Source of the DNA: JBKCUI01 sp052161625
Lineage (GTDB): Bacteria > Planctomycetota > Planctomycetia > Pirellulales > Pirellulaceae
Length of the DNA stretch: 64,000 nucleotides
Direction: 5' to 3' (one strand)
Assembly (NCBI GenBank): GCA_052161625.1
Contig: CP197412.1
Shown: positions 29,646-39,376 of the stretch, piece by piece
How positions within the stretch are numbered: position 1 is the stretch's first letter
Layout of the letters: every line of letters starts with the position of its first letter
The notes under the pieces: model-generated
Seen by the model: only the letters and a program-made list of their open reading frames with translations
The model's database searches: none
Told to the model about the DNA's origin: nothing
Translations under genes and position numbers: made by a program

Positions 29646-31684
29646 ATCGTCTCGACTTGATTGACGATGTTCTCGGCAGTGATCTTGAAGTGCTCATAAA
29701 GTTGGCTGGCTGGTGCGGATGCCCCGAAGGTGCTCATGCCAACGAACTTGCCATCGATACCGATGTATTTGTCCCAACCAAGTCGAATGCCGGCTTCGCA
29801 GGCGACGCGAGCGGTGATCGAACCAGGCAAAACAGTCGCTTTATAGGCATCGTCTTGCTCGTCGAACAACTCCATGCACGGGACGCTGATGACGCGAGCC
29901 TTGATTCCCTTGGCTGCAAGCAACTCCTGGGCCTTGAGGCAAATGGGGATCTCCGTTCCCGTTCCGAGAATCAATGCTTGTGCTCCACCATCGCAATCGC
30001 TTAAGACATAGGCGCCCTGGAGCGTTCCTTCGGCAGCCCCGAACTTGGTGCGGTCTAACGTTGGAACATTCTGCCTCGAAAGAACCATCGCCGTGGGGTG
30101 ATTGTCGATGCTCAAGGCTGCTTTGTATGAGTACAACACTTCGTTGGCATCCCCAGGGCGGAATACATAAAGCCCGGGGATAGCGCGGCATGCGGCCAAA
30201 TGCTCGACGGGTTGGTGGGTTGGGCCGTCTTCACCTAGACCAATGGAATCGTGGGTCAACACGTAGAGAACGGGCTGATGCATGATGCTGCTCAGTCGCA
30301 TCGATGGTCGCATGTAATCGGTGAACACGAAGAAGGTCGCGCCGTAGGCTCGCAGACCCGAAAGGCTCATCCCGTTCAAGGCCGCTGCCATGCCGTGTTC
30401 GCGAATACCAAAGTGCATATTGCGACCCGCATAGTTACCCGACCCAAAGCTCCCGAAGCCGTCCAAGTTGGTCATGGTGGAGGGGGCCAAGTCGGCGGAA
30501 CCACCGAAGAGGCAGGGAAGGTTGGGTGCGAGCATGTTAAGAACCTTGCCGCTGCTCACTCGTGTCGCCAATCCTTTTGCATCGGCGGCGAACTCCTTCA
30601 GTCCAGCATCCCAGCCGGCGGGAAGCTTGCGATCGATGATGGCTTGGACGTCTGCTGCTTCCTTCGGAAACTTGGCTTTGTATTCGGCAAAATTCGCCAT
30701 CCAAGCGGCTGAGGAGGCGGCGCCATTCTTTCCAATGGTATCAGCAAAAACTTTGCGAGTGACTTCGGGCACGAAGAACTTCTCATCCTCGGGCCATCCA
30801 TATGCCTTCTTCGTTAGCTTGATCTCGTCATCGCCGAGTGGGGCACCGTGAGCGCCATGCGTGTTGGCTTTGTTCGGGGATCCGAATCCGATCACCGACT
30901 TCACGATGATCAAGGTAGGGCGGTCCTGAGTCGCTTTGAAGTTCGCGAATGCAGCCTGAAGGGCGGACAAGTCGTTGGCGTCAGCGACTTCGATGGTGTT
31001 CCAGCCAAGCCCTTGGTACTTGAGCGCGACGTTCTCACTATATGCGAGGTCTGTGTGCCCTTCGATCGTGATCCCATTGTCATCGTAGATCCAGCAAAGG
31101 TTCGATAGCTTCAAATGCCCTGCGAGAGAAGCGGCCTCGCACGCGACACCTTCCATCAAATCGCCGTCGCCGCAGAGCGCGTACACATCGTAGTCAAAGA
31201 GATCGTACCCGGGCTTGTTGTAGGTCGCTCCGAGAAACTTGGACGCGATCGCCATTCCGACAGAATTCCCAACTCCCTGCCCAAGGGGTCCGGTGGTGGT
31301 TTCGATCCCAGTTGCATATCCGAATTCCGGGTGACCCGCGCAGGGACTGTGCAACTGTCGGAAATTCTTGAGGTTGTCGAGAGTGAGAGCGGGTTCGGCA
31401 GTCACTTTCCCGTGAGCGTCGACATTGCGAATGCCCGAGAGATGAATCATCGAATAGAGAAGCATGGACGCATGGCCACAGGAAAGAACAAATCGATCGC
31501 GGTTCGGCCAGAGAGGCTGGGCCGGATCGTATCGCATCGCGTCGGTCCAAATTTGAAACGCGACAGGAGCCAATGCCATCGGTGTACCAGGGTGCCCGCT
31601 ATTCGCAGCTTGCACGCCATCCATGCTAAGGGTTCGAATGGTGTCGATCGCGACTTGGGTTGGGCTGGTAACGGGTGCGTTCAT
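29630..31684 (-). CDS. tkt: transketolase
   Basis: Thiamine-diphosphate enzyme of the non-oxidative pentose phosphate and Calvin pathways, moving two-carbon units between sugar phosphates. At 684 residues it has the normal length. Landmarks: ANSGHPGTPMALAP at the N-terminus, the ThDP-binding motif CGDGDLMEGVACEA near residue 170 with the following DDNG, then HGAHGAPLGDDEI. The pyrimidine-binding domain shows FGIREHGMAAALNGM, then HDSIGLGEDGPTHQPVEHLA. The C-terminal domain is complete. It is transcribed divergently from fumC with about 260 bases between. Confidence 0.96.
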   Translation of the reverse strand: MNAPVTSPTQVAIDTIRTLSMDGVQAANSGHPGTPMALAPVAFQIWTDAMRYDPAQPLWPNRDRFVLSCGHASMLLYSMIHLSGIRNVDAHGKVTAEPALTLDNLKNFRQLHSPCAGHPEFGYATGIETTTGPLGQGVGNSVGMAIASKFLGATYNKPGYDLFDYDVYALCGDGDLMEGVACEAASLAGHLKLSNLCWIYDDNGITIEGHTDLAYSENVALKYQGLGWNTIEVADANDLSALQAAFANFKATQDRPTLIIVKSVIGFGSPNKANTHGAHGAPLGDDEIKLTKKAYGWPEDEKFFVPEVTRKVFADTIGKNGAASSAAWMANFAEYKAKFPKEAADVQAIIDRKLPAGWDAGLKEFAADAKGLATRVSSGKVLNMLAPNLPCLFGGSADLAPSTMTNLDGFGSFGSGNYAGRNMHFGIREHGMAAALNGMSLSGLRAYGATFFVFTDYMRPSMRLSSIMHQPVLYVLTHDSIGLGEDGPTHQPVEHLAACRAIPGLYVFRPGDANEVLYSYKAALSIDNHPTAMVLSRQNVPTLDRTKFGAAEGTLQGAYVLSDCDGGAQALILGTGTEIPICLKAQELLAAKGIKARVISVPCMELFDEQDDAYKATVLPGSITARVACEAGIRLGWDKYIGIDGKFVGMSTFGASAPASQLYEHFKITAENIVNQVETMLAKK

Positions 31685-31888
31685 GAATGGCCTGCGGATT
31701 AGTTGAGTTAATCAAAGAAGTGGCGTTCATCGTTAAAACCCCGGGAAAATCCGTCTCCGGAGACCACTTTCTAAGACCGGAAGAATAACGCCTGCGAAGA
31801 GGTTAGGCAATGAGTCCTAAAGGGATGGAAACAGGCGTTGGAAGCGGATGGAAGGGGGAGATTCTCGGCTCGCGGGACGGGGCATCTC

Positions 31889-31897
31889 TGATAGAAT
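31889..31897 (+). promoter_or_regulatory. putative extended -10 promoter for fumC
   Basis: TGATAGAAT (TG-N-TAGAAT) stands 48 bases before the fumC ATG in the tkt-fumC divergent gap. No good -35 was seen, as is usual with an extended -10. Confidence 0.4.
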
Positions 31898-31944
31898 CTC
31901 GCCGGTACGCAGGAATCGTTACGCAAACCCTTCAATAACCGAAC

Positions 31945-33369
31945 ATGTCTGATTATCGAATCGAAGTGGACTCCATGGGCGAGGTCCAAGTCCCCGCCAA
32001 TGCTTACTACAGCGCTCAAACTCAGCGTGCCGTCGAGAATTTCCCGATTTCAGGCTGGCAGCTTCCGGTCCCTCTGATCCGGGCCATGGGAAGAGTGAAA
32101 TTGGCTTGCGCGATTGCGAACCACGACTTGGGAAAGCTGACCGGCACCGGAAAAACGCGATTGACAGAAGAGCAAATCGCCGCGATGAAAGCCGCTTGCC
32201 AAGAGGTCATCGACGGGAAGATGGATGGCGAATTCCCGATCGATGTTTTCCAAACCGGCTCCGGTACGTCGAGCAATATGAACGTCAACGAGGTCATCTC
32301 GAATCGAGCCATCGAGATGCTGGGAGGGGATCGCTTTTCGAAATCAAAACCGATTCACCCCAACGATCATGTCAATATGGGGCAAAGCACCAACGACACC
32401 TTTCCAACCGCGATTCACGTTGCTACCGCGGTGGAGATTGAGACCAAGTTGATTCCTATGCTGAAGCGATTTCATGAATCGCTTCGAGAGAAGGCCCGCA
32501 AATGGGATCGGGTCATCAAGATCGGACGCACCCACTTGATGGACGCAACGCCGCTTCGATTGGGGCAAGAGTTTGGAGGCTTTGCTCGCCAAATCGAGCT
32601 TTCGATGGAGCGCGCCAAACAAGCCATCAAGGGGGTCTTGGAATTACCGGTCGGAGGCACCGCTGTGGGGAGTGGGATCAACACGCACCCCGAATTCGGT
32701 GCGCGCGTTGCGAAAGCCCTCGCCAACCAAACCGGTATCCCGTTCGTCGAAGCAGTTGATCACTTTGAAGCCAATGCGCAGCGCGACGGGTTGGTCGAAT
32801 CGCACGGTCAAATCAAAGCGATCGCAATGACCCTTTTTAATCTGTCTAACAACATCCGATGGCTCGGATCGGGCCCCCGCTGCGGGTTCTACGAAGTCAT
32901 CTTGCCAGATCGCCAACCTGGCTCTTCGATCATGCCAGGGAAAGTGAACCCGGTCATGTGCGAAAGCATGATGCAACTCACCGCCCGAGTCATGGGAAAT
33001 GACACGACCATGACACTGTGCGGCGCATCGGGAGGCAATTTCCAGCTCAATATTATGATGCCGGTCATGGGGCAAACGATGCTGGAGAGTATTATGTTGC
33101 TCACCAATGGTGTCGGTGCCTTCATCGAGTTCTGTATGGACGGACTTGAAGCCAACCCAGAGGCTTGCGAGGCGAGTGTCGAACAAAGCCTTTCCATGGT
33201 AACGAGCTTGAACCCCCATATCGGATACGAAAAGGCAGCCAAGCTCACCAAAGAGGCATTCGCATCCGGCAAAACCATCCGCGAACTTTGCTTAGAACAA
33301 AACGTGCTCCCCAAAGAGACTCTCGATGAGGCGCTCGATCCGTTCACCATGACAGAACCCCAAGCCTAA
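31945..33369 (+). CDS. fumC: class II fumarate hydratase
   Basis: Interconverts fumarate and L-malate in the TCA cycle; oxygen-stable, iron-independent class II enzyme. The protein has 474 residues. It opens with DYRIEVDSMGEVQVPANAYYSAQTQRAVENF. The QTGSGTSSNMNVNEVI segment, HPNDHVNMGQSTNDTFPTA, GRTHLMDATPLRLGQEF and the fumarase signature GSSIMPGKVNP (near residue 326) are all intact. The first TCA-cycle gene seen here; it stands alone, divergent from transketolase. Confidence 0.96.
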   Translation: MSDYRIEVDSMGEVQVPANAYYSAQTQRAVENFPISGWQLPVPLIRAMGRVKLACAIANHDLGKLTGTGKTRLTEEQIAAMKAACQEVIDGKMDGEFPIDVFQTGSGTSSNMNVNEVISNRAIEMLGGDRFSKSKPIHPNDHVNMGQSTNDTFPTAIHVATAVEIETKLIPMLKRFHESLREKARKWDRVIKIGRTHLMDATPLRLGQEFGGFARQIELSMERAKQAIKGVLELPVGGTAVGSGINTHPEFGARVAKALANQTGIPFVEAVDHFEANAQRDGLVESHGQIKAIAMTLFNLSNNIRWLGSGPRCGFYEVILPDRQPGSSIMPGKVNPVMCESMMQLTARVMGNDTTMTLCGASGGNFQLNIMMPVMGQTMLESIMLLTNGVGAFIEFCMDGLEANPEACEASVEQSLSMVTSLNPHIGYEKAAKLTKEAFASGKTIRELCLEQNVLPKETLDEALDPFTMTEPQA

Positions 33370-33510
33370 CCGAGTGTGCGGCATCAGGCTCAGGCGTCCA
33401 CGAGCGGGTACGCAGGGACGCGGATGAGTAAGTAAAATCGCGTCCATTCCATTCCTTTCCCAATCGCTCCCTGGCTACCAGCCAAAGAGCGAGTCCACGG
33501 AGCTTCCGTC

Positions 33511-34482
33511 ATGCGACTGCTAACCACGCGTTCCTTGTTTTCACTTTGGTGCAAGCCATTGTTTGTTGGGTGCATTGCCTTGTTCGGTTCGACATGCGCA
33601 AGTGCTACGGAGCCTCGTTCCATCGACTTGCCTCTTTGGAAGGATGGAGCGCCGGGGGCGTTGGGAAGTGAACCCAAAGACATCCCCATGGCGATGGTAC
33701 GGTTGCCAGAGAGCGGGAGTCCAACCGCAGCCTTGGTGGTATGCCCCGGAGGCGGTTATGGGAATCTCGCCATGGGACATGAGGGGCACGAGATCGCTGC
33801 TTGGGCCAATGATCTCGGCATGGCTGCCATCATTTGCGATTATCGACACCGCAACAAAGGCTACGGGCACCCGGCGCCCATGCAAGACGCAATGCGAGCC
33901 GTTCGATTGACCCGAGCGATGGCCAAGGAGTGGAATATCGATCCGAATCGGGTCGGCATTATGGGATTCTCGGCAGGTGGACACCTCGTTTCGACCGTGT
34001 TGACACAGTTCGATCTCGGGGATGCAAACTCGACAGATCCAATCCTCAAGCAGTCCAGCCGCCCCGACTTTGGCGTCCTCTGCTATCCGGTCATCCTTTT
34101 TGGGAAACCTAAATCGCACAAGGGGAGCGAGAACAACTTGCTCGGCAAATCCCCGGATCCGGAACTACTGGCATCGCTTCAGAACGCGGACCGCGTGACA
34201 AAGGACACCCCTCCGACATTTCTGTTCCACACGATGGAAGACACTGCCGTGCCTCCAGAGAACTCTCTCGAGTTTTACTCGGCGATGGTAAAGGCCGGCG
34301 TACCTGGAGAACTCCATATCTACGAAAAGGGGCGGCACGGTGTCGGGCTGGGGAAAGCGATTCCTGCAACGGGAGATTGGTCCAACGCGCTCCAACGCTG
34401 GCTCGCCTCTCGCGGAATCATCGAGCTTAACATTCCCGCGAGTTCGGGTCGCAAACCAGCGACCTTAGAAGCGAAAGAATAG
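33511..34482 (+). CDS. exported alpha/beta-hydrolase (acetyl-xylan-esterase-like)
   Basis: A 323-residue protein with a signal peptide ending near STCASATEP. The alpha/beta-hydrolase fold shows the oxyanion motif VCPGGGYGNLAMGHEG and nucleophile Ser in GFSAGGHL. The likely acid Asp lies in HTMEDTAVPPENS and the His in KGRHGVGL. This combination is typical of the carbohydrate esterases and endo-xylanase-like esterases widespread in planctomycetes, acting on acetylated polysaccharide outside the cytoplasm. The substrate is inferred only from the family. The catalytic triad is complete. Confidence 0.87.
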   Translation: MRLLTTRSLFSLWCKPLFVGCIALFGSTCASATEPRSIDLPLWKDGAPGALGSEPKDIPMAMVRLPESGSPTAALVVCPGGGYGNLAMGHEGHEIAAWANDLGMAAIICDYRHRNKGYGHPAPMQDAMRAVRLTRAMAKEWNIDPNRVGIMGFSAGGHLVSTVLTQFDLGDANSTDPILKQSSRPDFGVLCYPVILFGKPKSHKGSENNLLGKSPDPELLASLQNADRVTKDTPPTFLFHTMEDTAVPPENSLEFYSAMVKAGVPGELHIYEKGRHGVGLGKAIPATGDWSNALQRWLASRGIIELNIPASSGRKPATLEAKE

Positions 34483-34551
34483 TCAACCATCCCCTCTGCC
34501 CCTACACACTTCGACTCTCCAATATTGTCAGCGACGAAAACAACCGATCTT

Positions 34552-35847
34552 ATGGATGATTCCCTCAAAGCGTTGATCCCTAACCGAAACGCTGCGATGC
34601 CCGCGGTCTTCGTCAATCGGCCGATGCTTCACCCGAACATTTACCGAAAACGAATCCTACAAACCGAGGGAAATCCAATCGCTGGCCAATGGGTGGCCGT
34701 GTATTCGGTGAATTCGGATTACCCAGATCGCGATGCCGAGGGCAGGCGGACAGGCGGGACTCGCTCGGAATCCGAGCCAAGCCTTTTTGCCTACGGGATC
34801 TACAACCCTCGCTCGGAAGTCGCCGTTCGTTTGATGTCGTGGTGGGGTGAATGGCCCGATGAACCGTTTTGGGATCGGATTGCCGACCAAGCCGTGTCAC
34901 TTCGCCGCGATGTTCTCCGACTCGATGAGACCACCGATGCCTATCGAGTCATGCACGGTGAGGCCGATGGCGTTCCCGGCCTGGTCGTCGATCGCTACGG
35001 CGATTGCCTCAGTGCAGAGCTCTTTAGCCTGGGAATGGCGTATCGCTGTGAGCCGATCTTGGATCGATTGCAAAAGCGACTGGGGACCAAGCATTGGTTG
35101 ATCCAAGAGTGCCCGCAATTCCTTAGCCAAGAGGGATTGTCGATCCCATCCCGAAAATCGGAGGGATTGCCAGCCACCGTCACCGTCCAAGAAAATGGGG
35201 TGAAGTATCGCATCCATTTCGGCACCGGTCATAAAACAGGATTCTTCTGCGATCAGCGAGATAACCGCAAACAATTAGCGCACTTCTCAAAAGGGAAGTC
35301 GGTTCTCGATCTTTGCTGCTACACAGGAGGATTTTCCGTTCAAGCAGCAAAAGCAGGGGAAGCGTCCGATGTGACGGGCGTCGACCTGGATGATGAGCCC
35401 TTGGCGATGGCCAAGAAGAACGCCGATATCAATCAAACGCGCATCCGTTTCGTCCAATCCGACGCTTTTGCCTTCATGCGAGACATGCTCCGCATCGGCC
35501 GACAATACGATGTGGTGGTGCTCGATCCTCCCAAGCTAATTCGGTCCCGCGCCGAGCTCGAAGAGGGAAGCAAAAAGCATTTCGATCTGAACAAGCTCGC
35601 CATGCAATTGGTGAAACCAGGTGGGATGCTGTTGACCTGTTCCTGCGCAGGATTGTTGGATACGGAATCCTTTCATGGTATTGTCCGTTCCGCTGCGAAA
35701 GCGACCGGCTTTGACGCGGAAGGAAAGCCTCACCCGCCCCGTACTCTTCAAATCCTCCATTCCACCGGTGCGGCGCCCGACCATCCTGTCGTTGCACATT
35801 GTCCGGAGACGGGCTATCTCAAAAGCATTTGGGCCAGGGTGCTCTAG
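34552..35847 (+). CDS. class I SAM-dependent rRNA methyltransferase, RlmI/RlmK-like
   Basis: A 431-residue protein. The N-terminal PUA-like domain (about residues 20-90) is followed by an EEHD-type middle region (HGEADGVPGLVVDRYGD). The Rossmann methyltransferase domain carries GHKTGFFCDQRDNR, SAM motif I VLDLCCYTGGFSVQAAKAG and catalytic-loop-like VVLDPPKLIRS. These match the 23S rRNA m5C methyltransferase RlmI family (COG1092). ATG 34552 is preferred; a TTG at 34525 is also in frame. Which base is modified in this organism is not known. Confidence 0.9.
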   Translation: MDDSLKALIPNRNAAMPAVFVNRPMLHPNIYRKRILQTEGNPIAGQWVAVYSVNSDYPDRDAEGRRTGGTRSESEPSLFAYGIYNPRSEVAVRLMSWWGEWPDEPFWDRIADQAVSLRRDVLRLDETTDAYRVMHGEADGVPGLVVDRYGDCLSAELFSLGMAYRCEPILDRLQKRLGTKHWLIQECPQFLSQEGLSIPSRKSEGLPATVTVQENGVKYRIHFGTGHKTGFFCDQRDNRKQLAHFSKGKSVLDLCCYTGGFSVQAAKAGEASDVTGVDLDDEPLAMAKKNADINQTRIRFVQSDAFAFMRDMLRIGRQYDVVVLDPPKLIRSRAELEEGSKKHFDLNKLAMQLVKPGGMLLTCSCAGLLDTESFHGIVRSAAKATGFDAEGKPHPPRTLQILHSTGAAPDHPVVAHCPETGYLKSIWARVL

Positions 35848-35876
35848 CCGCATATCCCGCACCCCATCCATTGAAC

Positions 35877-35882
35877 TATACT
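35877..35882 (+). promoter_or_regulatory. putative -10 box (TATACT) for the PQQ-like propeller gene
   Basis: TATACT lies 30 bases after the methyltransferase stop and about 47 bases before the ATG at 35929. There is no clear -35. Confidence 0.35.
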
Positions 35883-35928
35883 AGGGAAAGTGCTCTCCCC
35901 TCCCCCCTTCCCACCCTGGCACGTTGCA

Positions 35929-37308
35929 ATGCGTTTACTCGACATGACCTTGGCCATCGGACGTCTCTATTTTGCTTCGAAGCGAATCCTAGCCGTTCCA
36001 GCTCTATCGTGCGCCGTGGCGAGCTTCGGGGTAACGCTCTGTTATGGGCAAGCGTCCGACTCTGCCTACTCAGTCGAATGGGCTTGGTCGCAACAGGAAG
36101 TTGCAAACGCAGGGAGTTCCTTTTGGCCGCAATACCGCGGCCCGCGTGGCGATGGCCATGCCCTGACGGATGCGAAGCCTCCCACTCAATGGAGCGAGGA
36201 TAAGAATCTTGCTTGGAAACACGCACTGACGGGCAAGGCGTGGTCGTCACCCGTCGTCTGGGGTGACAAACTTTGGCTGACCAACGCAACGGACGACGGA
36301 CTTTCCATGTCGGTGCATTGCTTGGAACTGGCGACAGGAAAAGTGCTTTGGGAACGCCCCCTGTTTTCGAATCCGGAAGTGCAAAAGGACTTTCATGTTT
36401 TCAATTCGTACGCATCCCCGACACCGGTCGTCGATGGTCAACACATCTTTGTCAGTTTTGGAGCATACGGTACAGCCTGTTTGGATAAGACATCGGGCAA
36501 TACCGTTTGGGAACGACGCGATCTTCCCTGCAATCACTATCGCGGTGCGGGTTCCTCGCCGATCCTTTTCGAGAACTCGCTGATCTTCCATATGGATGGA
36601 TTCGACGTTCAATACATTGTCGCACTCGATCGTGCGACCGGTGCGACGCTTTGGAAGACCGATCGCGATATTGACTATGGGACCGACAATGGGGACTACA
36701 AAAAGGCGTATGGAACGCCGCATGTAGTTCAAGTGAAGAACGGCGATAGCACCTCGCTGCAATTGATCAGTCCAGCGGCCAAAGCGGTGATTGCATACGA
36801 TCCCCGCTCAGGGAAAGAGCTTTGGAAAGTGCGCTACGAAGAACATTCGGCTTCGTTGCGTCCCCTGTATGACGGAAATATCATCTATACCAGCACCGGA
36901 TTTAGCAAAGGGAAATTGCTTGCGATTCGCCCCGATGGTACCGGTGACTTGACCGAAAAAGGAGTGCTATGGCAAGCATCCAAATCCATTGGAGCCAAGC
37001 CGTCTCCTCTTCTGATCGGCGATCAAGTGATCACGCTCGAGGATCGCGGAGTCCTATCCGCTATCCATAAAGCGACCGGGGAAACCGTTTGGCAAAAACG
37101 CCTCGGCGGTGACTTCAGTAGTTCTCCGATTTTCGCTGACGGAAAAATCTATTGCTTGGACGAGCAAGGCAAGGGGCATGTTGTCACGCCTGAAGGAGAA
37201 GTTTTGGCTGAGAATGTCCTTCCCGCCGGTTGCCTTGCCTCTCCCGCTGCGGTCGGCGATACCTTGCTAATTCGCACTCGAAATGCTATCTACGGATTCC
37301 GCGAATGA
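35929..37308 (+). CDS. exported PQQ-like beta-propeller repeat protein
   Basis: A 459-residue protein from ATG 35929; a GTG at 35890 would add a proline-rich leader. A hydrophobic signal region ends near TLCYGQASD. The mature part begins with FWPQYRGPRGDGHA, the hallmark of planctomycete PQQ-like (WD40-like) proteins. It is followed by blade repeats with Trp-docking ends: LATGKVLWERP, KTSGNTVWERRD, RATGATLWKTD, PRSGKELWKVR and KATGETVWQKR. The family resembles quinoprotein dehydrogenases and BamB. No PQQ ligands can be asserted, so an enzymatic role is not claimed. Confidence 0.9.
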   Translation: MRLLDMTLAIGRLYFASKRILAVPALSCAVASFGVTLCYGQASDSAYSVEWAWSQQEVANAGSSFWPQYRGPRGDGHALTDAKPPTQWSEDKNLAWKHALTGKAWSSPVVWGDKLWLTNATDDGLSMSVHCLELATGKVLWERPLFSNPEVQKDFHVFNSYASPTPVVDGQHIFVSFGAYGTACLDKTSGNTVWERRDLPCNHYRGAGSSPILFENSLIFHMDGFDVQYIVALDRATGATLWKTDRDIDYGTDNGDYKKAYGTPHVVQVKNGDSTSLQLISPAAKAVIAYDPRSGKELWKVRYEEHSASLRPLYDGNIIYTSTGFSKGKLLAIRPDGTGDLTEKGVLWQASKSIGAKPSPLLIGDQVITLEDRGVLSAIHKATGETVWQKRLGGDFSSSPIFADGKIYCLDEQGKGHVVTPEGEVLAENVLPAGCLASPAAVGDTLLIRTRNAIYGFRE

Positions 37309-37372
37309 ATCCTTGACGAAGTACTGTCAGACCGAAGGATTCGAACCTTTCATTGCAACGAGGGAGTGTGTG

Positions 37373-37741
37373 ATGGCGATCGTCTGGACGATATTGTTAT
37401 TGGTGGTTTCGAATTTTTTCATGCTCATGGCTTGGTACGGCCATTTGAAAGACCTCGCCGAGAAGCCGTGGTTTGTCGCCGTCCTCGTCAGTTGGGGAAT
37501 CGCCTTCTTTGAGTACCTTATTCAAGTCCCCGCAAATCGAATCGGTTATGGGCATCTGTCCCTCGGTCAGCTAAAGATTCTGCAGGAGGTCATCACCCTT
37601 TGCGTCTTTGTCCCCTTTGTCTATGTCTACATGAAACAAGGGCTCAAGTGGGATTATCTCTGGGCAGCATTGTGCATGTGCGGCGCCGTCTACTTCGTAT
37701 TTCGAAGCGGCTTCCAACCCATTTCTGAAACTCCACAATGA
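37373..37741 (+). CDS. DUF486 / DMT-superfamily small membrane protein
   Basis: A 122-residue protein from ATG 37373 with GAGGGAG upstream. A longer frame from 37283 overlaps the previous gene. Four hydrophobic helices are visible, with NFFMLMAWYGHLK, VSWGIAFFEYLIQVPANRIGY and LKILQEVITLCVFVPFVYVYMK. These match DUF486, a small drug/metabolite-transporter-like family of unknown substrate. The stop overlaps the selO start (ATGA at 37738), so the two are translationally coupled. Confidence 0.88.
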   Translation: MAIVWTILLLVVSNFFMLMAWYGHLKDLAEKPWFVAVLVSWGIAFFEYLIQVPANRIGYGHLSLGQLKILQEVITLCVFVPFVYVYMKQGLKWDYLWAALCMCGAVYFVFRSGFQPISETPQ

Positions 37742-39336
37742 AATTTGAATCTCGCTTCGTTGACTCGTTGCCAGGGGATACCTCCAACGATCCTCGCCCC
37801 CATTTGGTATGGAAAGCCATGTACTCGCTCGTGGCACCGACCCCGGTGCGTGAGCCTTCGCTACTAGCCTACTCACGATTTTTCGCAAATGAAATCGGAG
37901 TGGATTCCAAGTGGCTCGAGAGTGCCGAGGGAGTAGGCGTTCTCGCAGGGAATCGTTTGGTCGAAGGGATGAAGCCTTACGCGATGTGCTATGGGGGCCA
38001 TCAATTCGGGAATTGGGCCGGGCAGCTTGGAGACGGTCGAGCCATCAATTTGGGAGAATGGATCGATCCCAGCGGTAAATCATGGACTTGGCAATTGAAA
38101 GGTTCCGGCCCCACCCCCTATTCACGATTCGCAGATGGCCGCGCCGTTCTTCGATCCTCACTTCGCGAGTATTTGTGCAGCGAGGCCATGCATGCCCTTG
38201 GAGTCCCGACCACGCGTGCTCTGAGTTTGGTTGGGACCGGAGAAACCGTTTTGCGCGATATGTTCTACGATGGAAACGCGAAGCACGAACCGGGCGCAAT
38301 CGTTTGCAGAGTTGCTCCCAGTTTTATTCGTTTCGGAAACTTTGAAATCTTTGCAGCGAGGCAAGACACCGACAACTTGCGAGCACTGGCTGATTTTACC
38401 ATCGCCAACCATTTTCCCGAATTGGGGCCACCATCGCTGGAAACCTATGAGGCTTGGTTTCGCGAAGTGTGCATTCGAACGGCCGCAATGGTTTGCGATT
38501 GGATGCGTGTCGGATTCGTTCACGGAGTGATGAACACCGACAACATGTCGATCTTAGGCCTGACGATCGATTACGGACCTTATGGTTGGGTCGATGCCTT
38601 CGACTCGGATTGGACCCCCAACACAACCGATTTTGAAATGCATCGGTACGCATTTGGAAACCAACCGCAGATTGCCCAGTGGAACCTCGTCCAACTGGCC
38701 AATGCGTTGTTCCCCCTGTTTGATCAAACGGAGCCTTTGCAGCGAGGATTGGATTCCTTCGTCTCCGAGCTTGCTAACTCCTATCTCTCGATGCAAATGG
38801 CGAAGCTGGGACTGCCCGAAGGGGGAGGAACCGTCGGGAGAGCAATCGTAGAGTCTTTGGAAAACTGTTGGCGATTGACGGAGATCGACATGACGATCTT
38901 CTACCGACAATTGGCCCGACTCCCCGAGGCTTGGTACACCGGTAGTGGCTCCTCGGACGCATCGCTGATTCAAGACTTTTGCGAATACGTCGGACCTGCG
39001 TTTTATGACACGATCCAACCCAACGTGCCGGGGTTAAGACCATTGTGGGACTGGGCACTCCAGTTTCGGCACGCCGTTCAAGCGGGAACGACCGATTATC
39101 GCGGCAGGTCGGAGTCCATGAACCGTGTCAATCCAAAGTATGTTCTCCGGAATTTTCTTGCGCAACAGGCAATCGATCGAGCCGAAGATGGGGATTTGGT
39201 GGCGCTGCACGAACTGATGGATCTGCTCCAAAACCCTTATGAGGAACAACCTAGCCAAGAAGCGAATTTTTATGTGAAGCGACCAGAATGGGCGCGGCAT
39301 AAACCGGGTTGCTCCACTCTTTCGTGCAGCTCGTAA
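37738..39336 (+). CDS. selO: SelO/YdiU family protein adenylyltransferase (pseudokinase fold)
   Basis: A 532-residue protein. SelO transfers AMP from ATP to Ser/Thr/Tyr of target proteins and is tied to redox homeostasis. Landmarks: YAMCYGGHQFGNWAGQLGDGRAI, LKGSGPTPYSRFADGRAVLRSSLREYL and the catalytic-loop region VGFVHGVMNTDNMSILG. Next come IDYGPYGWVDAFD and SFIRFGNFEIFA. The C-terminus CSTLSCSS has Cys where some eukaryotic members carry selenocysteine, as is usual in bacteria. It overlaps the DUF486 gene by 4 bases. Confidence 0.95.
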   Translation: MKFESRFVDSLPGDTSNDPRPHLVWKAMYSLVAPTPVREPSLLAYSRFFANEIGVDSKWLESAEGVGVLAGNRLVEGMKPYAMCYGGHQFGNWAGQLGDGRAINLGEWIDPSGKSWTWQLKGSGPTPYSRFADGRAVLRSSLREYLCSEAMHALGVPTTRALSLVGTGETVLRDMFYDGNAKHEPGAIVCRVAPSFIRFGNFEIFAARQDTDNLRALADFTIANHFPELGPPSLETYEAWFREVCIRTAAMVCDWMRVGFVHGVMNTDNMSILGLTIDYGPYGWVDAFDSDWTPNTTDFEMHRYAFGNQPQIAQWNLVQLANALFPLFDQTEPLQRGLDSFVSELANSYLSMQMAKLGLPEGGGTVGRAIVESLENCWRLTEIDMTIFYRQLARLPEAWYTGSGSSDASLIQDFCEYVGPAFYDTIQPNVPGLRPLWDWALQFRHAVQAGTTDYRGRSESMNRVNPKYVLRNFLAQQAIDRAEDGDLVALHELMDLLQNPYEEQPSQEANFYVKRPEWARHKPGCSTLSCSS

Positions 39337-39376
39337 AAGGATCGGATCCGGAGGCTCGCTGCACGCTGGTACCCGT

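Noticed and set aside
37335..37360. T-arm-like palindrome (GGTTCGAATCC on the minus strand) resembling a tRNA 3' end
   Set aside because: No acceptor, D-arm or anticodon arm can be folded around it; the sequence overlaps the leader of the DUF486 gene.
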